From assembly GCF_022539505.1 (NCBI RefSeq), contig NC_061508.1, positions 36,078,256-36,142,255 of the forward strand: a stretch of DNA of 64,000 bases. Reading direction: 5' to 3'. Both the position numbers and the translations under genes were made by a program. Below, piece after piece: positions 11,445 through 22,074 of this stretch. The stretch's first letter is position 1, and each line of letters opens with the position of its first letter. The notes beneath the pieces are model-generated. The model saw only the letters and a program-made list of their open reading frames with translations. It had not been told where the DNA came from and searched no databases. The stretch is from Lolium rigidum (lineage: Eukaryota > Streptophyta > Magnoliopsida > Poales > Poaceae).

Positions 11445-12571
11445 TAGTGAGGATACTACCTAAGAGTGAATGTTGACACCGACACTCGTTAGTAAAGGCA
11501 ACGATGTGTTATATGACAGTATATTATGATGGATCTAGCATTCATAAATCTGTATTTTGGATGTTTCTTGTTTAAATATTTATCATTAATTTTTTTCCAA
11601 GGGAAATATTGTTGACAAAAAATATTTAAGTTATTTTTGAGAAAAAAAATTGAATTGTTTACCGCCGCATAATTTAAAACGACGTGAAATTATATTATCG
11701 GTATATTTCTGAAACATGGAAAAGGAGTTACCACACTCATTGATTAAGATGAAGAGAATTGGTGACTTATATAGCAAACAAAAAATCAGGTGAAAACCGT
11801 TACAAAAGACATTAAACGACAAACACAGCTCGAAAGTCGAAACGAGCTACCTACAAATCCCATGACCACAAAACGTTCTGACGATAGCTCCCAACCACAC
11901 TAGTTGTGCAGACTCCCAACAGCTGATCTCAGCATAACATTGTGTCACAATGAAAGAATGCCGCAACCAAGATGGCAAGCCGGAGAGGCTAAAAACTGGT
12001 CATCAAGCCAAGCATTCCTTATGGAACTTGATTTTGCTCTTGTTTGACTTTATCTTAAAGTATATTCGTGTAAAGAGTGATTTAGGGAGCATATACACAG
12101 GAACGGAGCCGATGGGAACTCATCACCGGGCACAACCGAGTGTTGACCTGGATATCCATTCCTTGGTTTACTTGCACGAAATGTGTGTTGCTGTTGCTAA
12201 TATGTTTTTGATTTTCTTTCTCTAGTAGTATTATATATTAATTCGTGTTACAGACGTTGGATTCATTTATAGGAGTACTCTAGATTGAGAACCAATATGT
12301 AGTCAGATGATTAGGAGGACACTGACACCTTCACACCGCCATAGTTCAAATCGCAGGTTTAGGTTGATACTTTGGTGTCTTATAAGGTTGGAATATTTTT
12401 CAATGGGAGACGACGTTCCCGTTGACAGCAAGCTCATGTGACGACTTCGTCAATCTCAAGTCCTGCCAGATCAGTTTTTTGGATTCGGTCTCTCGAATGC
12501 AAGGACGGAGTTGCTTCATTTGGCCACCAATGATTTTTGCAAATCTCTCACTAAATCTACATTAATTACTA
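11445..12571. other. Non-coding AT-rich stretch
   Basis: I see no gene, RNA or clear repeat here. ORFs on both strands are short and have no recognisable domain. The region lies between two Stowaway MITEs upstream of the GT31 gene. Confidence 0.4.
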
Positions 12572-12830
12572 CTCCCTCCGTTTCTAAAATAAACCATATA
12601 GTTTTTGGCATGGAAATTAAAGAACGCATATTGAGAGACAATTTCACCAGGTTTGGATGGGATTACCCCTATACATTTCACATGAGAAAATAGAGGACTT
12701 TGCATAAGATAAGAAAATATAATTAAATCCCTCAAAAAGTTTTCCATACAAGTGGTATGTCACACTAAAGCCTATATTCTGAAATTTTTCTCGAAAAAAC
12801 TGTATAGCTTATATTCAGAAACAAAGCGAG
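12572..12830. mobile_element. Stowaway MITE, 259 bp
   Basis: It opens with the canonical CTCCCTCCGTTTCTAAAATA and ends, reversed, CTCGCTTTGTTTCTGAATAT, with TA on both sides (12570-12571, 12831-12832). The homology of the two arms extends about 40 bp, including a shared A/T-rich TATAGTTTTT-type block. No ORF of interest. Confidence 0.85.
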
Positions 12831-12832
12831 TA

Positions 12833-14012
12833 TTTATTTGTGAAGCTGACACCAATCAGATCAAATTTCTAGCATCATCCCTGCTCGAATGTGTTCATTG
12901 GGTAGGATGCGTGTACGCACGTTCGTATAAATAAGTGTATGTACATATGTGTGAGCGTCTACCTTCGTGTTGTGTTTCGAAGAAAAAAATACTCCAGATT
13001 AATTTGCACAACCGACACATGCGTTGGCTCGAAATTCCATTCGTCCATTTACTAGCTCGATTGGAAGGACATGTCGCTGCTGTTTGCCAGTGCCCAGTGG
13101 CTTTCCTTTGATTTGATTCTTTTTTTTTTTTTTGCTAGTGTGCGACACACATGTTCTTGTTAATTAGAAGTCGTCTTATGGATCTCCACGTACTTCATAC
13201 ACGAGGCTACCAGCGTGTGGAACAATGACGACTCGATCGGCTGATAAAATTGGTAATTAACATGAAGACAGCGGGCACGCCGTCGCTGTTCCTTGGTCTC
13301 TTGGCACTTCTTCTAGTCTGCCGAATCATCCGAATTTGTTTTTCCAAGAAGCCGTACGTGGACGCTGACACAGCTTAATTAGCTGCTTCTCTTTTTTAGG
13401 GCTCAACGGCTCAACTCGTGTTCTGATTAATCTCTTGTTCAACTCAAGCGACGGAGATCGAGGCACGGATCCCGCGACGCACCATTTGCATTTGTTGTCC
13501 AGCAGCTCGTGTGCTCCACTGCTCTGGTACCGGCTCTCGTCCCTCCCCTGCGGCCATGGGGGGTATAGGATATTCCTGAATTCTTCCGAGCACGCGCGTG
13601 CCAAACGGAAGTCTCGAGCGCTCACGCGCATGGTGGCGACCCGTTGATCGGCTCCCGGGCGAGGTGGGCCAGGCGTTTTTTTGTCGGGGCGCCCGTGCGT
13701 CAGTTGGTTGTCTAGAGCGCAGCCCAGACCGTCGTCTCAACCGCACCCCAAACTGGCCCATCCCGTCCCCTACCTCGGTCCACCTAACCCACGAGGCCAC
13801 GAGCGGCACTCCAGCTGGCTACCTGCAGCCTCGCCGCCTACTGGCCGGGCGAGGAGGAGCACTGCCCGCCGCGGAGGGCCAACTCGCGCGAAGAGGTGCA
13901 GTCGCATCGCCAGGTTACTCTTCGTCGTCGTATGAGCCGCGCCTCTTGCCGGAGAAGCCAGGAGCCTAGGACCACCAGGCGGCCGGGATTGGCTGCTCTA
14001 AGTTGAAGCAGG
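12833..14012. other. Non-coding stretch turning GC-rich after about 13430
   Basis: The first part is AT-rich with a T17 run near 13119-13135. From about 13430 the sequence becomes GC-rich with overlapping ORFs in several frames, the usual artefact of GC-rich DNA. I recognise no domain. It may be a decayed 5' part of the gene fragment that follows. Confidence 0.35.
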
Positions 14013-14190
14013 GAGCCGGCCAAAGGCGAGGATGAAAAGGCTACAGCGAAGAAGAAGCCCCAGCTGCTGGACGAGGAGATCGATTACATCCACGTCCCGG
14101 TGATGGAGGATTCGAAGCCCAGACCTGCGCTAGCGCCATCGTCGCTCGGGATGTTGGGTGTGTGTGTCTGCATCGCTGCATGGAGGTAGC
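14013..14190 (+). pseudogene. Possible captured or decayed gene fragment
   Basis: One plus-strand frame reads as a believable protein segment: EPAKGEDEKATAKKKPQLLD, then EEIDYIHVPVMEDSKPRPAL. It has balanced composition and a typical acidic/basic linker character. It opens after a stop just upstream and soon runs to a stop at about 14190, so no complete gene is present. I do not recognise the family. It adjoins a minisatellite-like block, so it may be a fragment carried by a transposon or an exon remnant. Confidence 0.3.
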
Positions 14191-14287
14191 TGTCGTCCCG
14201 TGGCTAACTGGCTGGCGACGTACTTGTGTGTGCGGCAGCGTTGCCGTGTCTAGACCGTGGATCCATCCTGCTCCTAGCATGCCTGGC

Positions 14288-15411
14288 GTCAAAGCAACTT
14301 TAGTGTCCAACGACACAATTTTTGTACCTATCGTAGCAACTACAGTGCGTGAGAGAGCAACTTTGGTGCCTATCGACACGACGTTGGTGCGTGATGGCTA
14401 AGCTTTGGTGTCCTGCAAAGCAACTTTGGAGCCCTACGGAGCAATTTCGATGCCCGACGGAGAAATTTTGGTCCATGGCAAAGCAACTTTGGTGCCAATC
14501 AATAGAGCAACTCTAGTGCACGATAAAGCAACTTTGATGACCAATGATGCAATTCTCACGTGCGGTAAACTTTTTTCCTCTAATGCGTGCCAAAGCAATT
14601 TTGGTACCTGACAGCGCAACTTTCGTGTCGAAAGGGCAATTTTGTTGTAGACGGCGTGTGATTCTAGTGAGCGACAATCAACTTTTAGCGCCCTAGGGCA
14701 ACTTCGGTGTCCGAAAACACAACTTTGTTTCGTGGCAAAGCAACTTTGATGCCAACATAGCAACCCGATGCGAGATAAAGAAACTTTGATGCCTAATGGT
14801 GCAATTCTCATGCGCGACTTTTTTTCCTCTCTTTATATGTTCTAGTTTTTTCTCATGTTCTTTTCGTCTCCAACGAGCAATCCATCTCAGAAAAACAATA
14901 AATAGAGCCGGCCAATCCCGCCACCCTTCCCCTTGTGTGTCTTGCGCCAAAGCAACTTTAGTGCCCGACGGCGCAATTTTTGTGCCTATGAGAGTAACTT
15001 TGGTTCCCGTTGACAAAACATTGGTGCGTGACGACCTAGTTTTGGTGTCCAACAAAGCAACTTTGAAGACCTAGAGAGCAATTTCGATGCCCAGCAGAGC
15101 AACTTTGGTTCATGTCAAAGCAACTTTGGTGCCAATAGAGTAACTCCGGGGCGCGATAAAGCAATTATTTTCTCTAATGCGTGCCAAAGCAGTTTTGGTG
15201 TTCGACGGCGCAACTTTGGTGTCGAAAGGGCAACTTTGGTGCCGGCGCGATTATAGTGAGCGGTAATCAACTTTTAGCGCCGATGGGCCACTTCAGTGTC
15301 CGACAACACAACTTTGGTGGCCCAAATAGCAACTTTGATGCCCAACAGAGCAAATTTGGTGCTAATAATGCGACTTTCGTGCCGATGGAGCAACTTTGGT
15401 GCACTTGAGTT
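14288..15411. repeat. Degenerate GCAACTTTGGTGCC repeat in a duplicated higher-order array
   Basis: About 40 degenerate copies of a unit built on AAAGCAACTTTGGTGCC with spacers of roughly 8-14 bp fill this stretch. The array consists of two homologous blocks, 14288-14820 and about 14947-15411, each starting CAAAGCAACTTTAGTG and following the same order of variant units (including TCTAATGCGTGCCAAAGCA and AATCAACTTTTAGCGCC). The higher-order period is about 660 bp, with about 125 bp of other DNA between blocks. Unit arrays of this kind occur as subterminal repeats of large DNA transposons, but I see no transposon ends here. Confidence 0.75.
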
Positions 15412-15499
15412 CTCCGGCGTCTCTCCGGACTTTCCCGAGGGTCGCTCTTAACATCTCGGGAAACATCGATCGTCATCGATGCTGATGGCGACGCTCACT

Positions 15500-15775
15500 T
15501 CACAACATTTCTAGGCAATTTCATAAAATCGGAACATAACTTCAAATTTTTGTAACTATACTACAACTAGGAAAAATTACAACTACGTAATCTTTTAGTC
15601 AACAATTATTATATTTTATGATTTAAGGCAACAAACTAGTATTTTTAGCAACTATTATGTGATTATCGGCAACAAATTTGCATCTATACGTGGTTTTTAG
15701 GGAACAAACTATGGCTAGGCAAGAAACTAGCATTTTTAGCAACTATTATATGATTTTAGGCAACAAATACTGTAC
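15500..15775. repeat. AT-rich degenerate repeat based on GCAACAAACTAG
   Basis: A segment of about 50 bp (GGCAACAAACTAGTATTTTTAGCAACTATTAT and following bases) occurs at about 15628 and again at about 15719, a 91-bp period. Shorter related units (CAACAAA, AGCAACTATT) surround them. The block directly follows the GCAACTTTGG array and may be part of the same element. Confidence 0.6.
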
Positions 15776-16640
15776 TTCTTTATATCTCACGTGACAAGTA
15801 GCAACTTCTCATTTACATGGGACCAACCACTCAATGTCTATCCCTTTCTCTACCCTATCTTCTTCCTCGCAGGCATCTCTCTCAATTTCCACTTTCCAGC
15901 CCGAGCTCGAGGCCGGGAGAGTGGAGCCCCACAGCGTGAGGTTGCTCCGGACCAGAGGCCATGTGCTGGGGCGGGAGTTGCATCGAGAGGAGTGGCATGG
16001 CAGCCAAGGTTCCGCGAGCTGCAGGGTTGGGACAGGCGCGTGGTCGCGTTGAGAATTTGTCGGCGGGCGGGAGGAGGCCGGCGGCAGGGATCCAAGCTCG
16101 CAGCATGTGCAGTGGGAGATGGGTAACCTGGACAGCAGCCTACGCGCGTTGGAGGGAAGCCGGCAGCGGGGGCGCGCGTCTGGAGTGGAGGCCGGCGGCG
16201 GAGGCGCTCGTCTAGATGGCAGGCCGCCGGCGAGCACGGTTGGTCGAGCGGCGCGCGCAGCGATCGGGGGTGATACTCTTGGCAGGAGCGAAAATTGGGC
16301 GAAGGCGATTCGGGAATGGAAAAGACGATTGACCAGAGCGGAAAATTGGGCCAAGGCCGGCATCTTTCCTTTTTCTATCGGAGCGGATAAACTTTCCTAA
16401 ATCGGGTGTGTGCCAGAAACTACTATCGGGCAGCTGTGTGCCCGCTAGACGCATCCTAGGATATTTGCAATGGGTAATTTAAAGTAAAAAAGAAATTCAA
16501 TAGAACACAACAGTTCTGATATCGAAGTGGAACCGTCTTCTTTGTATTTGAAGGTCTCTCCCATAATGTTTTCGATTCTCCACTGTTCTTCATCTCTGTT
16601 TTAGTGTGTTCTCACCACAAAATCAGTACATGCATACTTG
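15776..16640. other. GC-rich non-coding stretch
   Basis: Overlapping ORFs appear on both strands between 15790 and 16400, which is expected from the base composition. None shows a recognisable domain or a convincing start and splice structure. It could be a decayed gene 5' end. Confidence 0.35.
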
Positions 16641-16733
16641 CTCCCTCCGTTCGTGTTTAGTCGACGCCGGACATGCATACATGCTCTACTAGCTCGCCTC
16701 GACTCTGCGTCGATTAAACAAGAATGGAGGTAG
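16641..16733. mobile_element. Short Stowaway-like MITE, 93 bp
   Basis: Left end CTCCCTCCGTTCGTGTTTAG and reversed right end CTACCTCCATTCTTGTTTAA match over about 27 bp and share TCGACGC. A TA follows the right end (16734-16735); the left side has TG, probably a mutated target site. Confidence 0.7.
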
Positions 16734-17438
16734 TACATCATTATCGGATCAATTTGAGTCATCAATCAATCAATAATCTAACTCGCAGAGCAATTGTTGA
16801 CTTGCTTGTTCTGAAATTGGAAAAGAAATTGCCTCCCGCCTTGCATTGGCGGACGCAGCGGGGGGCCGGGGGGGCCGTGGCCCACCCAGAAATCCAGCCA
16901 ATTTTTTAGATACCCCATGAAAAAAGCCCAATTAGCCCAGCACCAAGTCACGTACACTAGCGATTCCCACTGAAGGCCAGCACGAGGACGCGATTCCCAG
17001 CGACCGACCGCCGCCGCCTCGACCGGCGACCAACCGCCGCCGCCCTGACCGATCGCCGCCGCGGCCCCGGCACCGCCGCCGCACGCGCCGCAGGCCCGCC
17101 CTCGACTAGACTGCCTGCCTGGCCGGCCGGCGATCTCTGCCCTCACCCATCCCCGACCAGTGCAGTAACCGCCGGCAGCCGCGCCGCTCTTCCCGCCGGC
17201 CGCCTCTCTCCCCGCGGCCCTGCTCTTCCCGCCGAGTCGCCGACGACAAGGTGATCTGCTGCCGTGCAGCCGCGCGCTCTCCTCTCTGCCTCTGTTATAT
17301 GTTATTTACATATCCTCTCTGTTAGTCTGTTTGGTAAATTGCTTTGGTAAATTACAAATGTACACATGACGCAGTGTGTATTGTGTAACAAAGAAAATTG
17401 CTAAATTTCTAATATTTGAATGTTTTAATTGTGTAAGA

Positions 17439-17588
17439 ATGAAGAGGGATAGCAAAATTGCGCTACTTTTTTTTAGAAACAAAGCATCAAAAACAAAGAA
17501 GATTGCATCAACACAGTTAGTAATACATGATGTAGAAATCCAAGATGGTGGGCTTGATTTCGATGACAAAGAGTATTTTCCGCAATGA
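17439..17588 (+). pseudogene. Remnant N-terminus of a hAT (TTF-zinc-finger type) transposase
   Basis: A 49-codon frame starts MKRDSKIALLFFRNKASKTK and ends in a stop at 17586-17588. The lysine-rich start followed by a hydrophobic FF motif resembles the first residues of TTF-type zinc-finger proteins with hAT dimerisation domains, which are domesticated or active hAT transposases. The rest of the gene is missing. The assignment rests mainly on location inside a hAT element. Confidence 0.35.
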
Positions 17589-17769
17589 GTTTAGTGGAAA
17601 ACAAAGAGTATTTTCCATAATAAATTTAGTGAAAACCAAGTTGTGAAATAGTATGGGTGATAAGCTCTTGAACCATTGCTTAGTGACATTTATCGAGCGA
17701 TGGGTGTTCATTCATGTAAGACTCTTTTAATATTTCGAACTATTTAATCGTGCACATTTGATTTTAATA

Positions 17770-17872
17770 CTCCCTCCGGTTCATATTAATTGACTCTAAT
17801 ATAGATGTATCTAGACACATTTTAGTTCTAGATACATCTATATTGAAGTCAATTAATATGAATCGGACGGAG
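17770..17872. mobile_element. Stowaway MITE nested in the hAT element, 103 bp
   Basis: Near-perfect long inverted repeat: it opens CTCCCTCCGGTTCATATTAA and closes, reversed, CTCCGTCCGATTCATATTAA, with about 45-bp arms around a short loop. TA flanks both ends (17768-17769 and 17873-17874). It inserted after the host hAT element. Confidence 0.92.
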
Positions 17873-18023
17873 TATATGTATTGAACTCCAATGTTTACAA
17901 CAAATTTGTCTTCTATATAGTTCATTACTTCATTATGCAAAGGTTTTTTCACATTTTGTGGATGTGCAAAAAAAAAATTTTTGAGGTGTGCCCCCCTTCA
18001 ATTCTTTCCTGCGTCCGCCACTG

Positions 18024-18833
18024 CCGCCTTGTGTGATTGTGTGTCGCTGTTCAGCCACCCAGCAAGCCTGGAGCTGGACTGAAGCTCACGGGACTAGTAC
18101 TGGAGCCAAAGCTACCAGTGTTGTTGGCTAAAAAGTTCAGTGAAGGTGCTATAGGCCAAGGAGGCAGCTATATTTGTGGGGCCGAATACTACTGCATGAT
18201 TTTCTTTTTGCCAAAAGTAATGAGTATTCAGCTGATGAGCTGAATACCCATGAAACATGCATGTGTGCCCGCCAGTGCCTGTGGCCATACAAGCGGAGGA
18301 GGAGATCGACTCACTGGAGCGGATGCGGACGTTCCAGGAGGTGTTGGGATATCCTACTTCACTAGGTTAAGAGAACAATGTCTAGCCTTCCATCCATCAT
18401 TCACATGAACAAATGACTAAAAATTCTAATTTAGTCTCCATATGAGAATATAAGGAATAGAAAAGAGAAAGGCATGGAGAGGAACATAGAAGCAACAAGA
18501 AGCTTCCTGTCAAACAAGAAAGCATTCTCTGAATACCCTGAAGTTCAGATGTACCACCTTGTCTCACTCGAGCTATGGTTGCGTCATCTTTAGTAAGATT
18601 GTTTCAATCTACAGCTGATAGAACAAATATTATTGTTTTTGTTCAAGATAATGAAATCTTGATGCATGACTCTCTAGTTCTACCTAGAGAAGAACATAAT
18701 GTATTCCGCATCTGATCATAATACGCACAGTACTGGATGGCTTTGACTTGCAATTTTATCCTCACTAGTAAATTGCCCGTGCTACGCTACGAGAGAAAAC
18801 CAAGTGAATAGCGAAAATCCACTTTTGAACTTC
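18024..18833. pseudogene. Possible gene fragments and non-coding DNA
   Basis: Two short plus-strand stretches look protein-like: about 18050-18200 (reading SKPGAGLKLTGLVLEPKLPV) and about 18278-18367 (reading IQAEEEIDSLERMRTFQEVL, then a stop). A 20-bp palindrome, ATTCAGCTGATGAGCTGAAT, lies between them. I do not recognise a family. They may be exons of one decayed gene or captured fragments. From 18370 on I see nothing. Confidence 0.25.
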
Positions 18834-19192
18834 GGAGCATATGCTCCTGCTACCCATGATAATCATTTAAAAATATCAAAAACAAAAAATTGAACACAAA
18901 TTCGGTGTGTAAATGTCGATATTATATGTGTGCACGCCAAATTTCGCAGAAAATTGACATGTTTTGTGTCTTGTATAAAAAAGGATAAAGAAATGCCTCG
19001 TAAAAAGCTTTTTAAAGTACCAAATTGTCTTTTTTGCACACGTCATAGAAAATGTCGGTTTTCCATGAAACAACTTTATGAGCATGTATAATGTCGAGAT
19101 GTACGCATCAATTTTTTATCTAGATTTTTTTGACATTTTAAAGTATGTATAAAGTTATCTTAAAAACCGGGATCATATGCTCCCGGGTGCCA
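18834..19192. mobile_element. Long-TIR MITE
   Basis: The left end CGGAGCATATGCTCCTGCTA and the reversed right end GGCACCCGGGAGCATATGAT share GGAGCATATG and then a diverged AT-rich arm of about 100 bp containing TCAAAAA and a G/T-rich block. A related element lies in the intron of the acid phosphatase gene. Superfamily not determined. Confidence 0.5.
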
Positions 19193-19383
19193 AAATGCCA
19201 CGTCCAATGAATAGGGCTTACCTAAGTTATGGTGGAGTTTGTCCACTCTAATATTATTTATATATTAGTAATAGTCAAAAATAATAGACTAATAACTTGC
19301 TAATACCAATCAAAGATCTACCGGTGGAGCTTTTAACATCGCATTCTATATTTCATTCTTCAATATTTATTAATAGATAGAGC

Positions 19384-19601
19384 TTTAGTGACTGTATACC
19401 AAAGTGTCATGGCGACTTTATCTATGCCATTGCTCTTGGATCAAGATCCGGTCACGGAAGCTCCATTAAGTTACACTATTTTTCAGAACAATTTGAATTT
19501 TGAGTTAAAAATTTAGATCTATCGTATCCGTTGGATATCGATCCAAGAGCACTTATATAGACAAAGTCACCGTAAGACTTTAGTGCACAAAGTCTCGGAA
19601 G
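19384..19601. mobile_element. MITE-like inverted repeat
   Basis: Arms at about 19384-19444 and 19539-19601 are inverted copies; the best-conserved part is GGCGACTTTATCTATGCCAT with TGCTCTTGGATC, matching GGTGACTTTGTCTATATAAG with TGCTCTTGGATC from the right. About 95 bp lie between. No coding capacity; target duplication not resolved. Confidence 0.55.
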
Positions 19602-19790
19602 CTCCGTCCATTATTAATAATATATACCTCTTCACCGGGTATACAAGTACACCTTGTTTACGTGTCACCAAATATATATCATTGCATATGCATTAGAAAT
19701 GTTTCCAATGTATTGTTTGGCATAATATATATTTATGGATCAACCTGATATTCCAAGTTGTTTCGGAATACAAAGCGGACTTGTATACAT

Positions 19791-20052
19791 ATTCCTTCCG
19801 TCCATGAATAAGTGTATGTTTTCCTTTTCTGAAAATTAGACATTTTCAAATTTGACCAATTTTTTACACAGAAATAGCAACATATGTGATATTAAATTAC
19901 TATATTATATTATTATGCCATGTTAAGATAAATCAAGCGATATTAATTTAGTATCATCAATGCTCCATTTTTTCCTAGAAAGTTAGTCAATGTTAATAAA
20001 ATTTGACTTGAAGCATTTCTAAACGTACAACTATTTTTTGGACGGAGGAAAT
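19791..20052. mobile_element. Stowaway-like MITE, about 262 bp
   Basis: Left end ATTCCTTCCGTCCATGAATA and reversed right end ATTTCCTCCGTCCAAAAAAT, both with the CCTCCGTCC core, enclose AT-rich sequence with the arms continuing as GTGTATGTTTT / GTTGTACGTTT. The ends are more diverged than in the other Stowaway copies here. Confidence 0.65.
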
Positions 20053-21920
20053 AGACATGAGTAATTATTATTAATAGCCTCGAATTGTCAATTAGTTAGT
20101 AATCAAGCTTCTGTAAAAAAAATAGAAATGTATCATGATTCACGAGTAGCTCTAATTTAGACATTGACATACCTAGTAATTTTAGTTTAGGTGTGCGTCT
20201 GAATTCATGAACAATCGAAACGCCAATAAAAGTTCGGCAACCATCAAACTCACATAAATTCTTCTTTATTTGGTCGGTCACTGCCTAACATATTGTTTAG
20301 TATTATCTATGTCCATATAAGAATATTAAAAGTTTGTCTAAATTTAAATTTATGTAGACACTACTTAGCGTATAGAACTATAGATGCATCTGAATTTGGG
20401 AAAATCTTCGACATCAATTTATGGACGAAGAAGTATTTGCAACAAACATTGTTAACTCAAGAGAAATAACAAATCATGTCTCCGCCTAAAAGAAACTTCA
20501 TCTTATCCAGAAGCCACCAGCATCATCTCTTGGTCTTCTCATCCAGCATTTCAGCGGAGAGATCTACAAATCTAACCAAAGCAACACTTTGGATTCAGCC
20601 GAGTTGCTGGAAGCCTGGAGCTCGTATGGCACTCAAGCTATACAAAGTTTCTCTCCATTTATTTCTCTTCGATCCACATATGTCAGCCCCATGTACACTA
20701 CCACCGCCACCGACGCTACTTCGACCTTGGACCGAGCTGCCGCCTGCCACTTTGGCCTTCGCTGCCAGCGAGATCCTCCCTCAAATGAGCTCATGTGCCC
20801 TTGAACGACCACTGTCATGCGCGGCGGTTTGCCTGGTCCCACCTATCAGGTCCGAGAGAGGAGGTGGAGTGAACGGACGACCAACTCGGTTTTTATGAGT
20901 AGGAGGATTTGAGGGAGGGGGTCCAAGATAAGACATGATGTCTTCGTGTCGATGTTGCTACTGCAGTTAATTGTTTCTCAAGACATATGACATTGTCCAA
21001 GGTAATACGTAAGAGCATGCTATGGAGGCATATATTTCCTTTTATGATGAGCAACAATCTTTAAGGTAGTTCTCAAATGATGTTAAGATCGTCTCTTATT
21101 CATATGTGGGACATATGCACGAACTAAGCAACAAGAGAACACAAAACAAACAATTTAGACTTGTATGTTTGGAAAAATGCAACAATTTGTGGCACATTCC
21201 ACATTCAAACTAACTTAGGCTTGGAATAGATGTGTAGAGAGGGGCAGCCCATTGAATCACTCAGTTCAAATATTCTCATTGAGCATCTTAGGCTTGGAAT
21301 AGTCATGCATGCAACGCACGGCAAGAGTCAGAATGTTGTCATCGTCATGTCCAAGAAATCGATCCAGCTTGAACTTCGGACGAAATCGTCGTGAGCTCTG
21401 GGGTTCACTCGTTTGGTAGTGGGCCTGACAACTTTATCATGTGCAGATGTTTTCTTTTAAAAAGAATTGTCATCACCGTGCAGTGTAACACGGCTCAGCA
21501 TGTATACGCTTCGGGAGACTGAAATTCTCACGCTCGCTCGATATAAAATTCGTAAACTTGTTAATTGGTGCCCCACCTCCAAGTGTTGTGGTGGTATGCA
21601 CTCGAACGTACAGAAAACTTGGAAACTCATCGCCCATATCCAACTTGTGGATTCACTGATTTCGTTTACTGGAAGTCGCTATTGCTAAATAAGCTATAAC
21701 ATTTGGTTTTGGTTTTGATTTTGGCCTACGTGCGTGTCACAAATTGGATTTTTGTGTGCGTCACGCAACAGCTATTTGGCCACGCCGTCACTATATTGCC
21801 TTTTGGACGTTGCTAGAATTTCTTCTCGTGTCTTATCATCGATTTTTTTCTCAAGCCACGGACGTTAACGGGTCGTCGTTCAAGGGGCTAAGCCTAATTA
21901 GTTTTCAAATGGAAAATTGA
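20053..21920. other. Non-coding stretch before the LINE 3' end
   Basis: No gene, RNA or repeat is convincing. A plus-strand ORF at 20476-20898 (140 codons) has no recognisable domain and overlaps a minus-strand ORF; I regard it as chance. Confidence 0.4.
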
Positions 21921-22074
21921 CTTTTTTTTTTAGATAATGGGCACTTTATTACTCAACAAGCAATTACACCCGACCTCTGCATAGCTAAGATGCACACAGC
22001 CGTTTTAACAAGTCTTATCAATGTTCTGGAACTAAAAACAGGCGAAATACATAACAAATGCAAATGTAAAACGC

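Larger units (their letters stand above)
16844..18023. mobile_element. Non-autonomous hAT transposon, 1180 bp
   Basis: The element is bounded by 15-bp inverted repeats, CATTGGCGGACGCAG on the left and CAGTGGCGGACGCAG read from the right. The 8-bp target duplication CCGCCTTG is perfect (16836-16843 and 18024-18031). The left interior is very C-rich, the rest AT-rich. A short ORF inside resembles the start of a zinc-finger hAT transposase, and a Stowaway MITE (17770-17872) is nested within. Most of the transposase gene is absent, so movement required a helper. Confidence 0.9.

Noticed and set aside
14288..15411. Possible CRISPR-like array
   Set aside because: Units and spacers are both degenerate, there are no cas genes, and the DNA is from a plant nucleus.
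15809..16363. 184-codon minus-strand ORF in GC-rich DNA
   Set aside because: Several overlapping ORFs occur on both strands here and none has a domain, as expected from composition.
20476..20898. 140-codon plus-strand ORF
   Set aside because: No domain, promoter or splice evidence, and no homologue that I recognise.
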